A stretch of 64,000 bases of DNA. Origin: Omphiscola glabra (Eukaryota > Mollusca > Gastropoda > Lymnaeidae). A model generated the notes under the pieces. It had not been told where the DNA came from. It worked only from the letters and a program-made list of their open reading frames with translations, and searched no databases. Positions 11,001 to 21,689 of this stretch are shown here, in pieces (within the stretch, counting starts at the first letter, position 1; the number at the start of each line of letters is the position of its first letter). The stretch lies in contig OZ024808.1 of NCBI GenBank assembly GCA_964017045.1, positions 18,965,284 to 19,029,283 of the forward strand. Reading direction: 5' to 3'. The position numbers and the translations under genes are program-made.

Positions 11001-11522
11001 TGAACTCAAGTAACACACATATAAGAATCCCAATTTTCGGTTCACTCCTTCTTCCCCCCTCCCCCAATGATACGTCACTGCACACTTTTTATTTCACGCC
11101 CATGAACTATATTAAATACTCTGATGTACCCAACCACCTTTAAACCGAATATTGTTTTTACACATTACTTAAAATTGAGACGATTTCATTTTCCGAAAAA
11201 GAAACTTCAAATCAAACAAGTCGCGTCTGAGAATGGGAAAACAAATGAATTACGGCAGCTTTAACATAGAAGGCCAATTTAATCGAGCCTACTATATTCG
11301 GACTCTTTGTTTAGGGGCAATAAAATGTGGGAACAATAACAGGGCAATGATAATATTGCAATAATAATAATAGGGCAATGATCATAGGGCAATGATAATA
11401 GGGCAACGATACAATTATTGAGCGAGTATATGGTGGAAGAAGAGAGAATGTGTCAGGTGTGATGAGTTCAATAATGTAACTATATTTAATTTTAAAATTG
11501 AACGTTTGCTACATTTTAGTTG
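11001..11522. other. No gene seen; few GGGCAATGATAATA units
   Basis: Unique-looking AT-rich DNA. Four or five copies of GGGCAATGATAATA-like units occur at about 11340-11412. Confidence 0.5.
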
Positions 11523-11790
11523 GGGTCGCAGCGGTTAGAATTGTACTCTCTTACAACCCCCACTGGTACAATGTCAACCAACTCCAGCTGCTGAGCTGTG
11601 TTGTATATCACTGTCTTCATGTGAGGTCTCCCGCCGCCCCCCCCCCCCCCGTACTCCCTTGCAACATTTAGTGACTGGCACTCGGTCAACAGATGTGCCA
11701 GAGCTTCTGGGACCAGGCTGAAATGCCGGCAGCTAGGGTCCCTGTTATGGTCGAGCCTATTTAAGAATGTGCCAATGGGGCAGTGCTTGT
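11523..11790 (-). pseudogene. Degenerate non-LTR retrotransposon pol C-terminal fragment
   Basis: Read on the minus strand from about 11790, one frame gives QTLNKHCPIGTFLNRL followed by DPSCRHFSLVPEALAHLL and TECQSLN. This matches the layout of the region after the reverse transcriptase (and RNase H, where present) in LINE polyproteins, 'LNxHLxRxGxxxxPxCxxC...EHLLxxCP'. Two stops lie just upstream and a poly(G) run at about 11637-11650 interrupts the frame. No RT core is visible. It is a dead fragment; I cannot assign a clade. Confidence 0.6.
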
Positions 11791-11994
11791 TAAGCGTCTG
11801 TCACTAGACGCTGCTATCTGCAACCTAATCCCCCACAAAGGGTCTTGTCTACTAGGAGACGGCGTGTTATCGAAAACGCCTCTGGACAGTCGGGCTGTCT
11901 GCCCACTGCCTGTCCCATTTTGTGTGAAAATGTTCCGCCAACCAATTTCTTTTTATATCCACATACGATACTGGTCTTCCTCTTCTTCTTCCTT

Positions 11995-12180
11995 CTCTAG
12001 AGGAAGACACAGAAAAAGATGGGAAGATAACATCAAGGAATGGACGGGATTACAACTAGGCGATGCTAAGCGTAGGGCAGAAAACCGAGAGGAATGGAGA
12101 AGAATAGTTTTCATGTCATCTGTGGCGCCCCAACGGTCGAAGCACTACGGGACGTGATGATGATGATGACGATACTGGTA
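11995..12180 (+). pseudogene. LINE reverse-transcriptase ORF C-terminal tail with (GAT)n 3' end
   Basis: The frame gives GRHRKRWEDNIKEWTGLQL, then GDAKRRAENREEWRRIV and SSVAPQRSKHYGT, then a stop at 12155-12157. This is the well-known C-terminal tail of animal LINE endonuclease/reverse-transcriptase polyproteins (GRxxxRWxDNIxEWTGL...SSVxPQR). A TGATGATGATGATGAC tail follows immediately, as expected at the 3' end of such an element. The 5' part is missing, so this is a 5'-truncated copy. Upstream codons in the same frame (11783-11990) do not resemble LINE protein. Clade unassigned. Confidence 0.8.
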
Positions 12181-12189
12181 CATATGGCT

Positions 12190-13060
12190 TAGGGTGAGCA
12201 GACCCGGTTTTTTGCCAGGATGTTTGATTTTTAGCGCCACTAAATTATGTTATTATTGAATGATTCTCAGAAAATTAGTATAAACGCCAATGTTTCTCAA
12301 TCTCTATATGCCCTCAAAACACGAAGTCACACCAGCACTGATTTTAAATAATCATATGCTTTTTTTAAAAAAAAAAATCATCGGCGTGACCAGATTGTCA
12401 GGTCGTGACATCGGCGAGATAGCTGCGTCCGTCTATTGTGCCAGGTCCCGAGCTGCTTCCTACCGGAGCCAGGTGAGAGAGTGCAGGTGACAAGAGCCCA
12501 CAAAGACGCTATGGCATCACAGAACTATCAGATGTAGATTTAATTATAGTTAAAAAAAAACTGTTTTGATCCGGGCGAGGTGACCCAGCGGTGCAAGAAA
12601 CTGGAACGCCCCATTAAGTTAGGCTTTGAAATTCTAGACGAATCCACACGCAGAGGGGGTGGGGGGATGAGGCTTTTCAGCGCGCGCAATAAATATGGCA
12701 TCAAAGCAAATTGTCAGTTTTGACTTGGGGGGAATGGATGGAAGGATGCCGGGAGGGGCTAGGATGGAGGAAGGAGAGAAGGGGTAGACTGGGGGAATAG
12801 GGGTGTTTCTATAAAGCAACTCACAGTATAATTATGAGATCTAGATAATTGATGAAAATCATTAATTGCCTTCCAAAGCCCCAGGCCATTTCAACGCACC
12901 ATCTCCCCCCCCCACACACACACACTTTTAACCACACCCATTCCCCGAGATGAATTTAATCGGGGAAATTACAGGCCCTCAAGTTGTACCTCCCAGTGCC
13001 CTCGGGGCATATAAAGGCATGAGTTCTGTAATCCTTATTACATTTGGTCTGCTCGGTGCA
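12190..13060. other. No confident feature; exon-like frame at 12383-12472
   Basis: The frame around 12383-12472 (IIGVTRLSGRDIGEIAASVY, then CARSRAASYRSQ) ends at CCAG|GTGAGA, a donor-like site. No acceptor or homologous family is recognised. The rest is G- and C-run-containing intergenic DNA. Confidence 0.3.
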
Positions 13061-13068
13061 TGGGGGAG

Positions 13069-13615
13069 GCTACTAGCGTGCGCACTCTGAGCTCACGGTC
13101 TAATAACGGCTGTGAGGGGTTCTCAAAATTGGGGGGGGGGGGGCTAACAGGTGCTCACTCTGAGCTCACGCTATACTAATGGCTGTCAGAGGTTCTCAAA
13201 ATTAAGTGGCAAACCGGGTGCTCGCTCTGAACTCAATGTATAATTAAGGCCGTGAGGGGTTCTCAAAATTAATGAGCTAACAAGGTGCTCGCTCTCTGCT
13301 CATGGTATATTAATGGCAGGGAGGGGTTCTCAAAATAAGGGGCTAACCGGGTGCTCGCTCTGAGCTCACGGTATATATATGGCTGTCGGGAGGGGGGGGG
13401 GGGTCCTCAAAATTAGGAGTCCAACAGCGAGATGGTTCTGAGCTGACTGTAATTCAGTGGCTTCGAGGGGTTCTAAAAATTCTAAAGCCAATAGCGTGCT
13501 GGCTCTGAGCTCACAGTATTTTAGTGGGCGTCAAGAGTTCTCAAAATGACAAGTCTAACAGCATGATGCTCTGAGCTCACGGTATTATAAAGGAGGTCAA
13601 ACATTCTAAAAATGA
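13069..13615. repeat. Diverged minisatellite, ~66-bp unit
   Basis: About eight copies of a unit built from GGTGCTCGCTCTGAGCTCAC, GGTATATTAATGGCTGT and GAGGGGTTCTCAAAATTA. Copies are strongly diverged and two contain poly(G) expansions. This is an old array. Confidence 0.85.
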
Positions 13616-13628
13616 CGATGCTATTTTC

Positions 13629-13763
13629 AAAGTAGCCCCATGTGCAGTAACGTCTGATTAAAGTAGTGGGTCTAATAGTCTACATTGACAATGCTGTGTT
13701 CACAGTAGCGCTATGTGCAGTAACTTCTGATTAAATGAGTTGGTCTCATAGTCTACATTGATA
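13629..13763. repeat. Two-copy tandem repeat, ~68 bp
   Basis: Two adjacent copies share GTAGC.C.ATGTGCAGTAAC, TCTGATTAAA and ATAGTCTACATTGA. They lie directly after the 66-bp array. Confidence 0.75.
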
Positions 13764-13814
13764 TAATTACATGATTCTTAATAGGAGTTTTGGAGTCACT
13801 TATAATGTCCAGTA

Positions 13815-14032
13815 TATGTGTGCCAAGTGAAAGAGTTTTTTTACATTATATGTGTGCCAAGTGAAAGAGTTTTGTGCAGTGTATGTGTGTCAAGTGAAAG
13901 AGTTTTGTGCAGTAAATGTGTGTCAAGTGAAAGAGTTTTGTGCAGTAAATGTGTGTCAAGTGAAAGAGTTGTGTACAGTATATGTGTGTCAATTGGAATA
14001 TTTTTGTCCAATATATGTGTCAAATGAAAGAG
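13815..14032. repeat. 33-bp minisatellite
   Basis: About six copies of a 33-bp unit containing ATGTGTGTCAAGTGAAAGAG and TTTTGTGCAGTA. The period was measured from GTGAAAG at 13861, 13894 and 13927. It shares the words GTGTCAAGTGAAAGA/GTGTCCAGTGAAAGA with the following 29-bp array and was probably its source. Confidence 0.92.
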
Positions 14033-14529
14033 TCATGTATGTGTCCAGTCGAAGAACTGTGTCATGTATGTGTCCAGTGAAAGAAATGTGTCATGTGTGT
14101 GTCCAGTGAAAGAAATGTGTCATGTGTGTGTCCAGTGAAAGAAATGTGTCATGTGTGTGTCCAGTGAAAGAAATGTGTCATGTGTGTGTCCAGTGAAAGA
14201 AATGTGTCATGTGTGTGTCCAGTGAAAGAAATGTGTCATGTGTGTGTCCAGTGAAAGAAATGTTTCATGTGTGTGTCCAGTGAAAGAAATGTGTCATGTG
14301 TGTGTCCAGTGAAAGAAATATGTCATGTGTGTGTCCAGTGAAAGAAATGTGTCATGGGTGTGTCCAGTGAAAGAAATGTGTCATGTGTGTGTCCAGTGAA
14401 AGAAATGTCATGTGTGTGTCCAGTGAAAGAAATGTGTCATGTGTGTGTCCAGTGAAAGAAATGTGTCATGTGTGTGTCCAGTGAAAGAAATGTGTCATGT
14501 GTGTGTCCAGTGAAAGAAATGTGTCATGT
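14033..14529. repeat. 29-bp minisatellite
   Basis: About 17 near-identical copies of TGTGTGTCCAGTGAAAGAAA plus TGTGTCATG. It is far more homogeneous than the adjoining 33-bp array, so it expanded later. Confidence 0.95.
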
Positions 14530-14695
14530 CATTTAGTTTTAGTTAGACTACGAGCCGTCTTGTTCTGATCTTTAAAAACATTTGGAGGTTGTTGTTTTTT
14601 TAGTAAAAATGTTCTGTTTTAATTGTTAAAATCTCTATTGGAAACATTGGGAGATCAAGTTCATAGGTCGAAAACAAAAACAGTAGGTTTTAGAA

Positions 14696-14893
14696 CAGTG
14701 GTTCTCAACCTTCCCATCGCCGCGACCCTTTAATACAGTTCCTCATGCTGTGGCGACCCCCCAACCAAACAATTATTTTCGCTGCTACTTCATAACTGCA
14801 GGGTATATGTCTTTTCTGATGGTCTTAGGCGACCCCTTAGGAAAGGGTCATTCGACCCCAAAGGTGTCGCGACCTACAGGCTGAGAACCGCTG
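14696..14893 (-). mobile_element. SPIN-like hAT element, perfect TSD
   Basis: The ends are CAGTGGTTCTCAACC and GGCTGAGAACCGCTG. The flanking octamers at 14688-14695 and 14894-14901 are both TTTTAGAA, a perfect target duplication with central TA. The body is 198 bp with no coding capacity. It is inverted relative to the copy at 15462-15659. Confidence 0.93.
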
Positions 14894-15461
14894 TTTTAGA
14901 ATAACGTAACGCATATTTTAATTTGCGTGTTTTGATTTCCGAAAAACGTGATTCTTATTAGCGAATACCAGCAAGAATACCCTCAGAAGCAAAAGCCGGT
15001 GTGCACGCGCTATAGTCGACTGCGCGTTTTGCTCAGAGAGCTTAACACACACTTATCCGAGTGGAATGTTTCATTATAGAAATAAAAAACATAGCTTGTT
15101 TTGAGTGATGATAAGTGTTTAGACTATGCATGGAGAAATCTAAAAAAAATTCCTCTAAGCTGTTTGAATGATTAAAGCCTACAATCTCTGTACATTTGGC
15201 TTCAAACCGCCAGAACACTGCTAACGTTAGTTCCAGCACTGAGAATTGGATTGAACCCCAGAAGGAGTGATTTTATTAATTTTTATTTTTTAAAATATAT
15301 TTGGGGTGGGATTGGGTTGGGGGGGAGGGGGGAAATGGGGTCCACATATTTTGCAAGGGGCTTCCGAAACCATATAGTCAACAAGGGGAGACCTAGACTA
15401 AGTGGGGAAAATGTTTAAGGGTGTGTATGTGGGGGGGGGGGGTGCTTATGATACTCTAAAT
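14894..15461. other. Spacer between inverted SPIN copies
   Basis: About 570 bp of mixed sequence with G-run tracts near 15301-15340 and 15431-15442. The 65-codon minus-strand frame here has no recognisable motif. Each SPIN carries its own distinct TSD, so this is not the interior of a larger element. Confidence 0.6.
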
Positions 15462-15659
15462 CAGCGGTTCTCAACATGTCGTTCGCGACCGCTTTCGGGG
15501 GTTGAACGACCCTTTCAGAGGGGTCGCCTAAGACCATCGGAAAACACATTCACTCTACAGTTATGAAGCAGAAACGATAATAAGTTTGTGGCTGGGGGTT
15601 GCCACAACATGAGGAACTGTGTTAAAGGGTCGCGGCATTACGAAGGTTGAGAACCACTG
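15462..15659 (+). mobile_element. SPIN-like hAT element, perfect TSD
   Basis: The ends are CAGCGGTTCTCAACA and GGTTGAGAACCACTG. The octamers at 15454-15461 and 15660-15667 are both CTCTAAAT, again with central TA. The 198-bp body carries the GTCGCCTAAGACCATCGG and CTCTACAGTTATGAAG blocks typical of the family. Confidence 0.93.
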
Positions 15660-15890
15660 CTCTAAATAATGTCTTGTAAAATCCCAGACTGTCTCAATGT
15701 CCTACTGCTGCAGTGAGCGGATTTGGTGTAGGACTTTGTGATCAAATGCTGCTTTTAACAAACCAGACCTAAGCTTAGTTGGAAAAAAGAGGGGGGGGGG
15801 GGGACGACACAAAAATGAGAACATTTTCCCATAGAAAAGAGAATCTTTTAAGTAAAAGTTGTCCCATTGTGAAACAACCTAGTAAGACTT

Positions 15891-16428
15891 ATCTAGACGT
15901 AAGACTATTTTAGGCATAAGACTTATCTAGGCGTAAGACTTATCTAGGCGTAAGACTTATCTAGGAGTAAGACTTATCTAGACATAAGACTTATCTAGGC
16001 GTAAGACTTATCTAGGCTTAAGACTTATCTAGGAGTAAGACTTATCTAGACATAAGACTTATCTAGGCGTAAGACTTATCTAGGCGTAAGACTTATCTAG
16101 ATGTAAGACGTAATTAGACTTAAGACTTATCTAGATGTAAGACATATCTAGGCGTAAGACTTATCTAGACGTAAGACTTATCTAGGCGTAAGACTTATCT
16201 AGACTTAAGACTTATCTAGGCGTAAGACTTATCTAGGCGTAAGACGCATCTAGGCGTAAGACGCATCTAGGCGTAAGACTTATCTAGACGTAAGACGTAT
16301 CTAGGCGTAAGACTTATCTAGGCGTAAGACTTATTTAGGCGTAAGACTTATCTAAACGTAAGACTTATCTAGGCGTAAGACTTATCTAGGCGTAAAACTT
16401 ATCTAGGCGTAAGAAGTATCTAGGCGTA
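15891..16428. repeat. 17-bp minisatellite (GTAAGACTTATCTAGGC)
   Basis: About 32 copies of GTAAGACTTATCTAGGC, with GGC/GAC/GGA variation in the last three bases. The 17-bp period puts stops in all frames. Confidence 0.95.
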
Positions 16429-17278
16429 TAAAATAATCTAATAGTTTCCCCTGAGCCTTTTAGTATTTAATATAGATACCCCCTCCCCCCCCAGCTCCCC
16501 TTATTTTCTATCCACACTCTTTCAGTAATCGGCTCGTCAAGTCTCTCTCGGCCAATCAAATCAATAGCTAAAAATAGTCACGCACCAAACGACCCAAAGC
16601 CCATGTTCTCAAGGAACCAGCACCCACTCTAATTCATTCACCGGCCTACCTACATAACGAGGCCGCCTCAATTTTTAAAAAAAAATATATATATATATTT
16701 TTAGTACAGTTTTGTCAACAAATATTTTATTCCCCCCATTTAGTGCCCCAAGTTAGGCTAAAACTACTTTAGGAAGTTGAACGAATTAGGAACCTATTCA
16801 CTTCAACGATCAATGAACGCGCAGTCAGCGGTGTGGGGATAGAATTGTGTACTTCAGTTTGTAGCGAGGAATGTGTATGCCCACAGGTTGGAACAAATGA
16901 ATAAATGATAGGGACATGTTAATTACATTTGTAGCAGATTACGTAGAGAATTTAAAAAAAAAACATATTTAAAGAAATCGAATGCTAGAAATGATAAAAT
17001 ATTAATGTAATCTGGTTGGGGGCAGAAATCTAAGCTATTAAAAAAATAATAACTAAATAATACAAGGGGGGAAAAAACAGTCTGTTAAACTCACGTTTAT
17101 TATGGGTGGTGGGGGGGGGGTAAGGAGTTGTATTTACTAACGTGGACATTTTTCTTTTGTAGCATTTGTTTGCTTAGTTACAGGGGTAATTTTGCTTTCA
17201 TTTGCTTCCATAAGGACTAGTGCCCATCCTTTTACTTTTCTTTTCGTTCAGTCTTAGGTATAGAAGGTAATATTTAAA
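16429..17278. other. No feature seen
   Basis: AT-rich sequence with a short TA tract near 16686 and a poly(G) run near 17109. No repeat family or exon recognised. Confidence 0.5.
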
Positions 17279-17410
17279 CACACACACACACATATATATA
17301 TACATATATATATATATATATTTACATATATTTATATATATTATCTAAATATATATATATATATATTTACATATATTTATATATATTATCTAAATATATA
17401 TATATATATT
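17279..17410. repeat. Compound CA/TA microsatellite with duplicated block
   Basis: A (CA)n stretch passes into (TA)n. A block containing TTTACATATATTTATATATA and TTATCTAAAT occurs twice in tandem. Confidence 0.9.
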
Positions 17411-17455
17411 TATATTTCATATTGTATATTTAATCTATACTTATAAGCATGTTTT

Positions 17456-17500
17456 TTTATTGTACTCATGAAGCATTTGCCGAAACGTTAGAATTTGCAT
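17456..17500 (+). ncRNA. Hammerhead-like/Penelope-type signature, degraded
   Basis: CTCATGAAGCATTTGCCGAA followed by ACGTTAG resembles the minimal hammerhead core, CUGANGA - short stem II - GAAA, which is widespread in Penelope-like retroelements. Here the second half (GAAAC) is intact but the first half has C instead of the conserved G5. An AATAAA lies about 20 bp downstream. I infer a decayed retroelement remnant, not an active ribozyme. Confidence 0.4.
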
Positions 17501-17952
17501 ATGAAAAATAAATCACTCATAATTTAAGCTTAACATATATTGTTTCATTACACACATTGTCTGTGTTTCATAAATCTCATTCAACGCTTTATCGCAACAC
17601 TTTTATAAATTGTGTTCATTATAAGGGAAGCTGTGTTTAATTGAGAGAGAGACGTTGCATGTTCGTTTTTTGGGGAAAAGTTGTATGTTTATTCATCAAT
17701 TTAAGTGTGAGAAATAGCTTGCTCGGAAACTAAAGCGAAAGTAGCTGGTAGTTGTTACTAGATAATTTCGTTAGAAAGTAATGTTAAAGTTTTACATTTT
17801 TAAATAAATTACTATGGAATTAAAATTATTTTTTTAAAAATATATTAAAAAGAGATCATAAATATTTATTTATTTTTATAAATGAACATCATACCAAAGC
17901 GACTCAAGGAATTGTTTTAAAAAAGTAAGTTTTTTTTTTCTTCTCTCATGAG
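17500..17952. other. No feature seen
   Basis: Very AT-rich sequence with scattered A and T runs and no recognisable gene. Confidence 0.5.
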
Positions 17953-18150
17953 TATGGGCGCCCGCAAGTAGTGGCTAGGTGGGGCACTTGCCCCCCCCCC
18001 CCCGGATTGATTGATTAAAAAGAAATTTTAAACAAAAATAGACACATTTTTTTATTAAAGTAAAGAGAAAATAAAGAGAAAGTATTTTGCCCCCTCCCCC
18101 TAGAAAATATTTTGCCCCCCCCCCTAGAAAATTTTCTGCCGGCGCCCATG
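17953..18150. mobile_element. MITE with ATGGGCGCCCGC-type inverted ends
   Basis: The left end TATGGGCGCCCGCAAG is mirrored by the right end CTGCCGGCGCCCATG. The interior has repeated ATTTTGCCCCC blocks and is non-coding. No clean target duplication could be defined, so the superfamily (hAT-like by its termini) is an inference. Confidence 0.65.
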
Positions 18151-18520
18151 TGAGTTAGGTGTTTATGATTACATGAATGTTTTATTTCAAGAATTATCTA
18201 AACATATTTGGTTGCGCCTGTCACAATTTAAAAAAAAAAAAATCATATTTAAAAAATATATACATATTGATCGAAATTTAAAGTCGTCGTTGACGTTTGT
18301 CAAGCTAGACAATCCATGACCCGTATCCACCGTCCTATAGATGTATTTTTATTTCAATATGTTTATGGATTATCGATTGAATGATCTGAAAACTTTTAAG
18401 TTAGTTGAATATAGTGTATTATTTTCTTTTTCTTCAAAATCAAAGCACGTCGAATTCATATTTTATAAGAACTGTAAAGAGTTAGTTCTTTATTATGGAA
18501 CATCGAATAAAAGATTATAA
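18151..18520. other. No feature seen
   Basis: AT-rich sequence. Nothing recognisable except a short ACAAACAT repeat just beyond it at about 18525-18570. Confidence 0.5.
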
Positions 18521-18633
18521 AGAAACAACAATCAAACATACAAACAAACATACAAACAAACATACAAACCAAATTGAACTAATTAATTAATATATGAGCT
18601 TTTCATTATACTTCACTATGTTACTATGAGTTT

Positions 18634-20455
18634 AAGTTACTACAAGTTACTACAAGCTACTACAAGTAACGGCGAGCTACTACAATTTACTATAAGTTAC
18701 TACAAATAACTGCAAGTTACTACAATTTACTATAAGTTACTACAAGCTACTACAAGTTACTGCAAGTTACTACAATTTACTATAAGTTACTACAAGTAAC
18801 TGCAAGTTACTACAATTTACTATAAGTTACAACAATTTATTATAAGTTACTACAAGTTACTACAATTTACTATAAGTTACTTCAAGCTACTACAAGTAGC
18901 TGCAAGTTACTACAATTTACTATAAGTTACAACAATTTATTATAAGTTACTACAAGTTACTACAATTTACTATAAGTTACTTCAAGCTACTACAAGTAAC
19001 TGCAAGTTACTACAATTTACTATAAGTTACAACAATTTATTATAAGTTACTACAAGCTACTACAAGTTACTACAATTTACTACAAGCTACTACAAGTTAC
19101 TGCAAGTAGCTGCAAGCTACTACAATTTACTATATGTTACTACAAGTAACTGCAAGTTACTACAATTTACTATAAGTTACAACAATTTATTATAAGTTAC
19201 TACAAGCTACTACAAGTTACTACAATTTACTATAAGTTACTACAAGCTACTACAAGTTACTGCAAGTTACTACAATTTACTATAAGTTACTAAAATTTAC
19301 TATAAGTTGCTACAAGCTACTACAAGTAACTGCAAGCTATTACAATTTAATATAAGTTACTACAATTTACTCTAAGTTACAACATGCTACTAACAGTAAC
19401 TGCAAGTTACTACAATTTATTATAGGAAATTAGTAAAACACAGTAAGGTTAAACCTGATAAAAGGAACGCAACAAGACAACGAACGTGTCGGCAGGAAGC
19501 CTTCGTCAGCGATAAAACAGAAAAACGAATAAAATGAAAATGTATCAAAAAATATAATATAGCACTTAGCTCAGAAGTAGTGTCCAAGAGGGCAGCAAAG
19601 GATTTGTGACAGAAAGTAAGTGGGAGAAAGGTTTAAATAGGGAAGAGTGAAAGAAAAGAGGAGAAGTAAGTCCACTGCGATAGGTCGTGACGTGGAAATT
19701 TACTATAAGTTACTACAATTTACTATAAGTTACTACAATTTACTATAAGTTACTACAAGTAACTGCAAGCTACTACAATTTACTATAAGTTAGTACAATT
19801 TACTATACGTTACTACAAACTACTACAAGAAACTGCAAGTTACTACAATTTACTATAAGCTACTACAAACTACTACAAGCTACTACAAACTTCTACAAGC
19901 TACTAAAAACTACTACAAACTACTACAAACTACTACAAACTACTACAAACTACTACAAGCTACTACACGTTACTACAATTTACTATAAGTTACTACAATT
20001 TACTCTAAGTTACAACATGCTACTACCAGTAACTGCAAGTTACTATAATTTACTATAAGTTACTACAATTTACTATAAGTTACTACAATTTACTATAAGT
20101 TACTACAATTTACTATAAGTTACTATAAGTAACTGCAAGTTACTACAATTTACTATAAGTTAGTACAATTTACTATAAGTTACTACAATTTACTATAAGT
20201 TAGTACACTTTACTATAAGTTACTACAATTTACTATAAGCTACTAAAACTACTACAAGCTACTACAAACTGCTACAAGCTACTACAAACTACTACAAACT
20301 ACTACAAACTACTACAAGCTACTACAAACTACTACAAACTACTACAAGCTACTACAAACTACTACAAACTACTAGAAACTACTACAAGCTACTACAAGCT
20401 ACTTCAAACTGCTACAAACTACTACAAGCTACTACAAACTACTACAAGCTACTAC
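18634..20455. repeat. 10-bp-based minisatellite (TTACTACAAG) with insertion
   Basis: About 155 copies of TTACTACAAG/CTACTACAAA-type decamers. Until about 20,220 it alternates AAGTTACTACAATTTACTAT blocks; beyond that it becomes a purer CTACTACAAA run. The array is interrupted at 19432-19693 by a foreign segment. Long-range variants (GTAACTGCAAG every 50-100 bp) show higher-order structure. Confidence 0.95.
19432..19693 (-). mobile_element. Inserted retroelement-like fragment with hammerhead-like motif
   Basis: A non-array segment inside the decamer array, bounded by GGAAATT at 19425-19431 and 19694-19700, a possible 7-bp target duplication. On the minus strand it contains GCTGACGAAGGCTTCCTGCC and GACACGTTCG: a CUGANGA core, a stem II of GGC/GCC, then GACA where a hammerhead needs GAAA. 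A related copy lies at 31956-32110. I infer a Penelope-like or similar non-autonomous retroelement; no protein is encoded. Confidence 0.55.
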
Positions 20456-20601
20456 TAATAAGCTAAAACTAGAATACAAAAACAAAGCTGTTTAAACAGA
20501 TGTATAAATTAGTCGTTTAAGTTTCTCCGAGCAGTCAAGCCGGCAATATAACTTCATTGGGTCTACTTGTCCGATAAACAAATTGCTTCACGTATTAGAA
20601 C

Positions 20602-20621
20602 ATATATATATATATATATAT
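20602..20621. repeat. (TA)n microsatellite
   Basis: A short uninterrupted run of about ten TA dinucleotides. Confidence 0.9.
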
Positions 20622-20694
20622 AGTGTTAGCAACGTATTTAATACTATATATACATCATTTATTGTGTTTTTAGTTAGAAGTATTTTAAAAAACT

Positions 20695-20980
20695 TCGGTA
20701 GACTTGTCAAATTTTAACAGTTTCTGTAGAAGTGTCAAATTTTAACAACAGTCTCTTTAGACTCTTCAGATGTTGTCTAGAAGTGTCAAATTTTAATATT
20801 TTTCTTTAAAAGTGTCAAATTTTAACAACAGTTTCTTTAGACTCTTCAAATGTTGTGTAGAAGTGTCAAATTTTAATATTTTTCTTTAAAAGTGTCAAAT
20901 TTTAACAACAGTTTCTTTAGACTCTTCAAATGTTGTGTAGAAGTGTCAAATTTTAACAGCATTTTTCTTTAGAATGGTCA
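20695..20980. repeat. 80-bp minisatellite
   Basis: Three to four copies. AAGTGTCAAATTTTAACAAC recurs at about 20730, 20810 and 20890, a period of exactly 80. Each unit is itself two halves starting AAGTGTCAAATTTTAA. Confidence 0.92.
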
Positions 20981-20989
20981 AATTTAACA

Positions 20990-21680
20990 ACCTCTGCTTT
21001 GTATAAACCCGACCTGTATGGCCGGTACCAAGACGGTGCTAATTATGTTTGCCATTTCACGGTGTGGACTAATGCATCTATACGTCTGATGCATTTATAA
21101 ATATTGCTTTTTGCTCAAATAATATTTGTATTAAACAGTTATGACAATATGTGCAATGAATGGATATGTGCATGTAATATAGCCTACGATATAGAAAACA
21201 ATGCATTTTATATACAGCCATCTAATATGGTGTATTTATTAATACATGATACATGTAAAAAAAAAATTCGTATATCAAATGGGTTTACTTTTTTCATCAG
21301 TCATATATTCACCGATTTTCAAGACAGCTTCTTAATAATTCACACGATCACCAAAGGTCAAGATTCATTTCACACCCCCCTCCCCACTTTTTTAATGTAT
21401 TCCTTCCTAACATGTCTCAAGGATTCACTTTATAAAATTGTATCTAAACAAATATTTGTTTTGTTGTTTAAAAAATCATTCACCTTTTTTAAAATTATTC
21501 ATTGACACGCTATACAAATTTGGGATTTTCATTTATTTGTTTCGTCTTTTCCCCATTCTCCAAAAGAACGAAATGACCTGCCCAGTTCTGACTCAATTTT
21601 ACCTGCCAGCTTGACTCTTCGATCACTAATTGCATCGTACCCAACGCCTTCGGGTACTTAGTGGGGAAATCATTGGCGAA
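20990..21680. other. No confident gene
   Basis: A 133-codon frame at 21104-21505 is the longest non-repeat ORF nearby. Its composition (I, F, S, K-rich) is what AT-rich random DNA gives, and there is no domain or splice support. Confidence 0.45.
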
Positions 21681-21689
21681 TTTTAAATT

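Noticed and set aside
14894..15461. Region between inverted SPIN copies as a composite transposon
   Set aside because: Each SPIN has its own different TSD, so they inserted independently.
21104..21505. 133-codon ORF as a gene
   Set aside because: Composition is that expected for AT-rich random DNA; no domain, Kozak-like start or splice sites.
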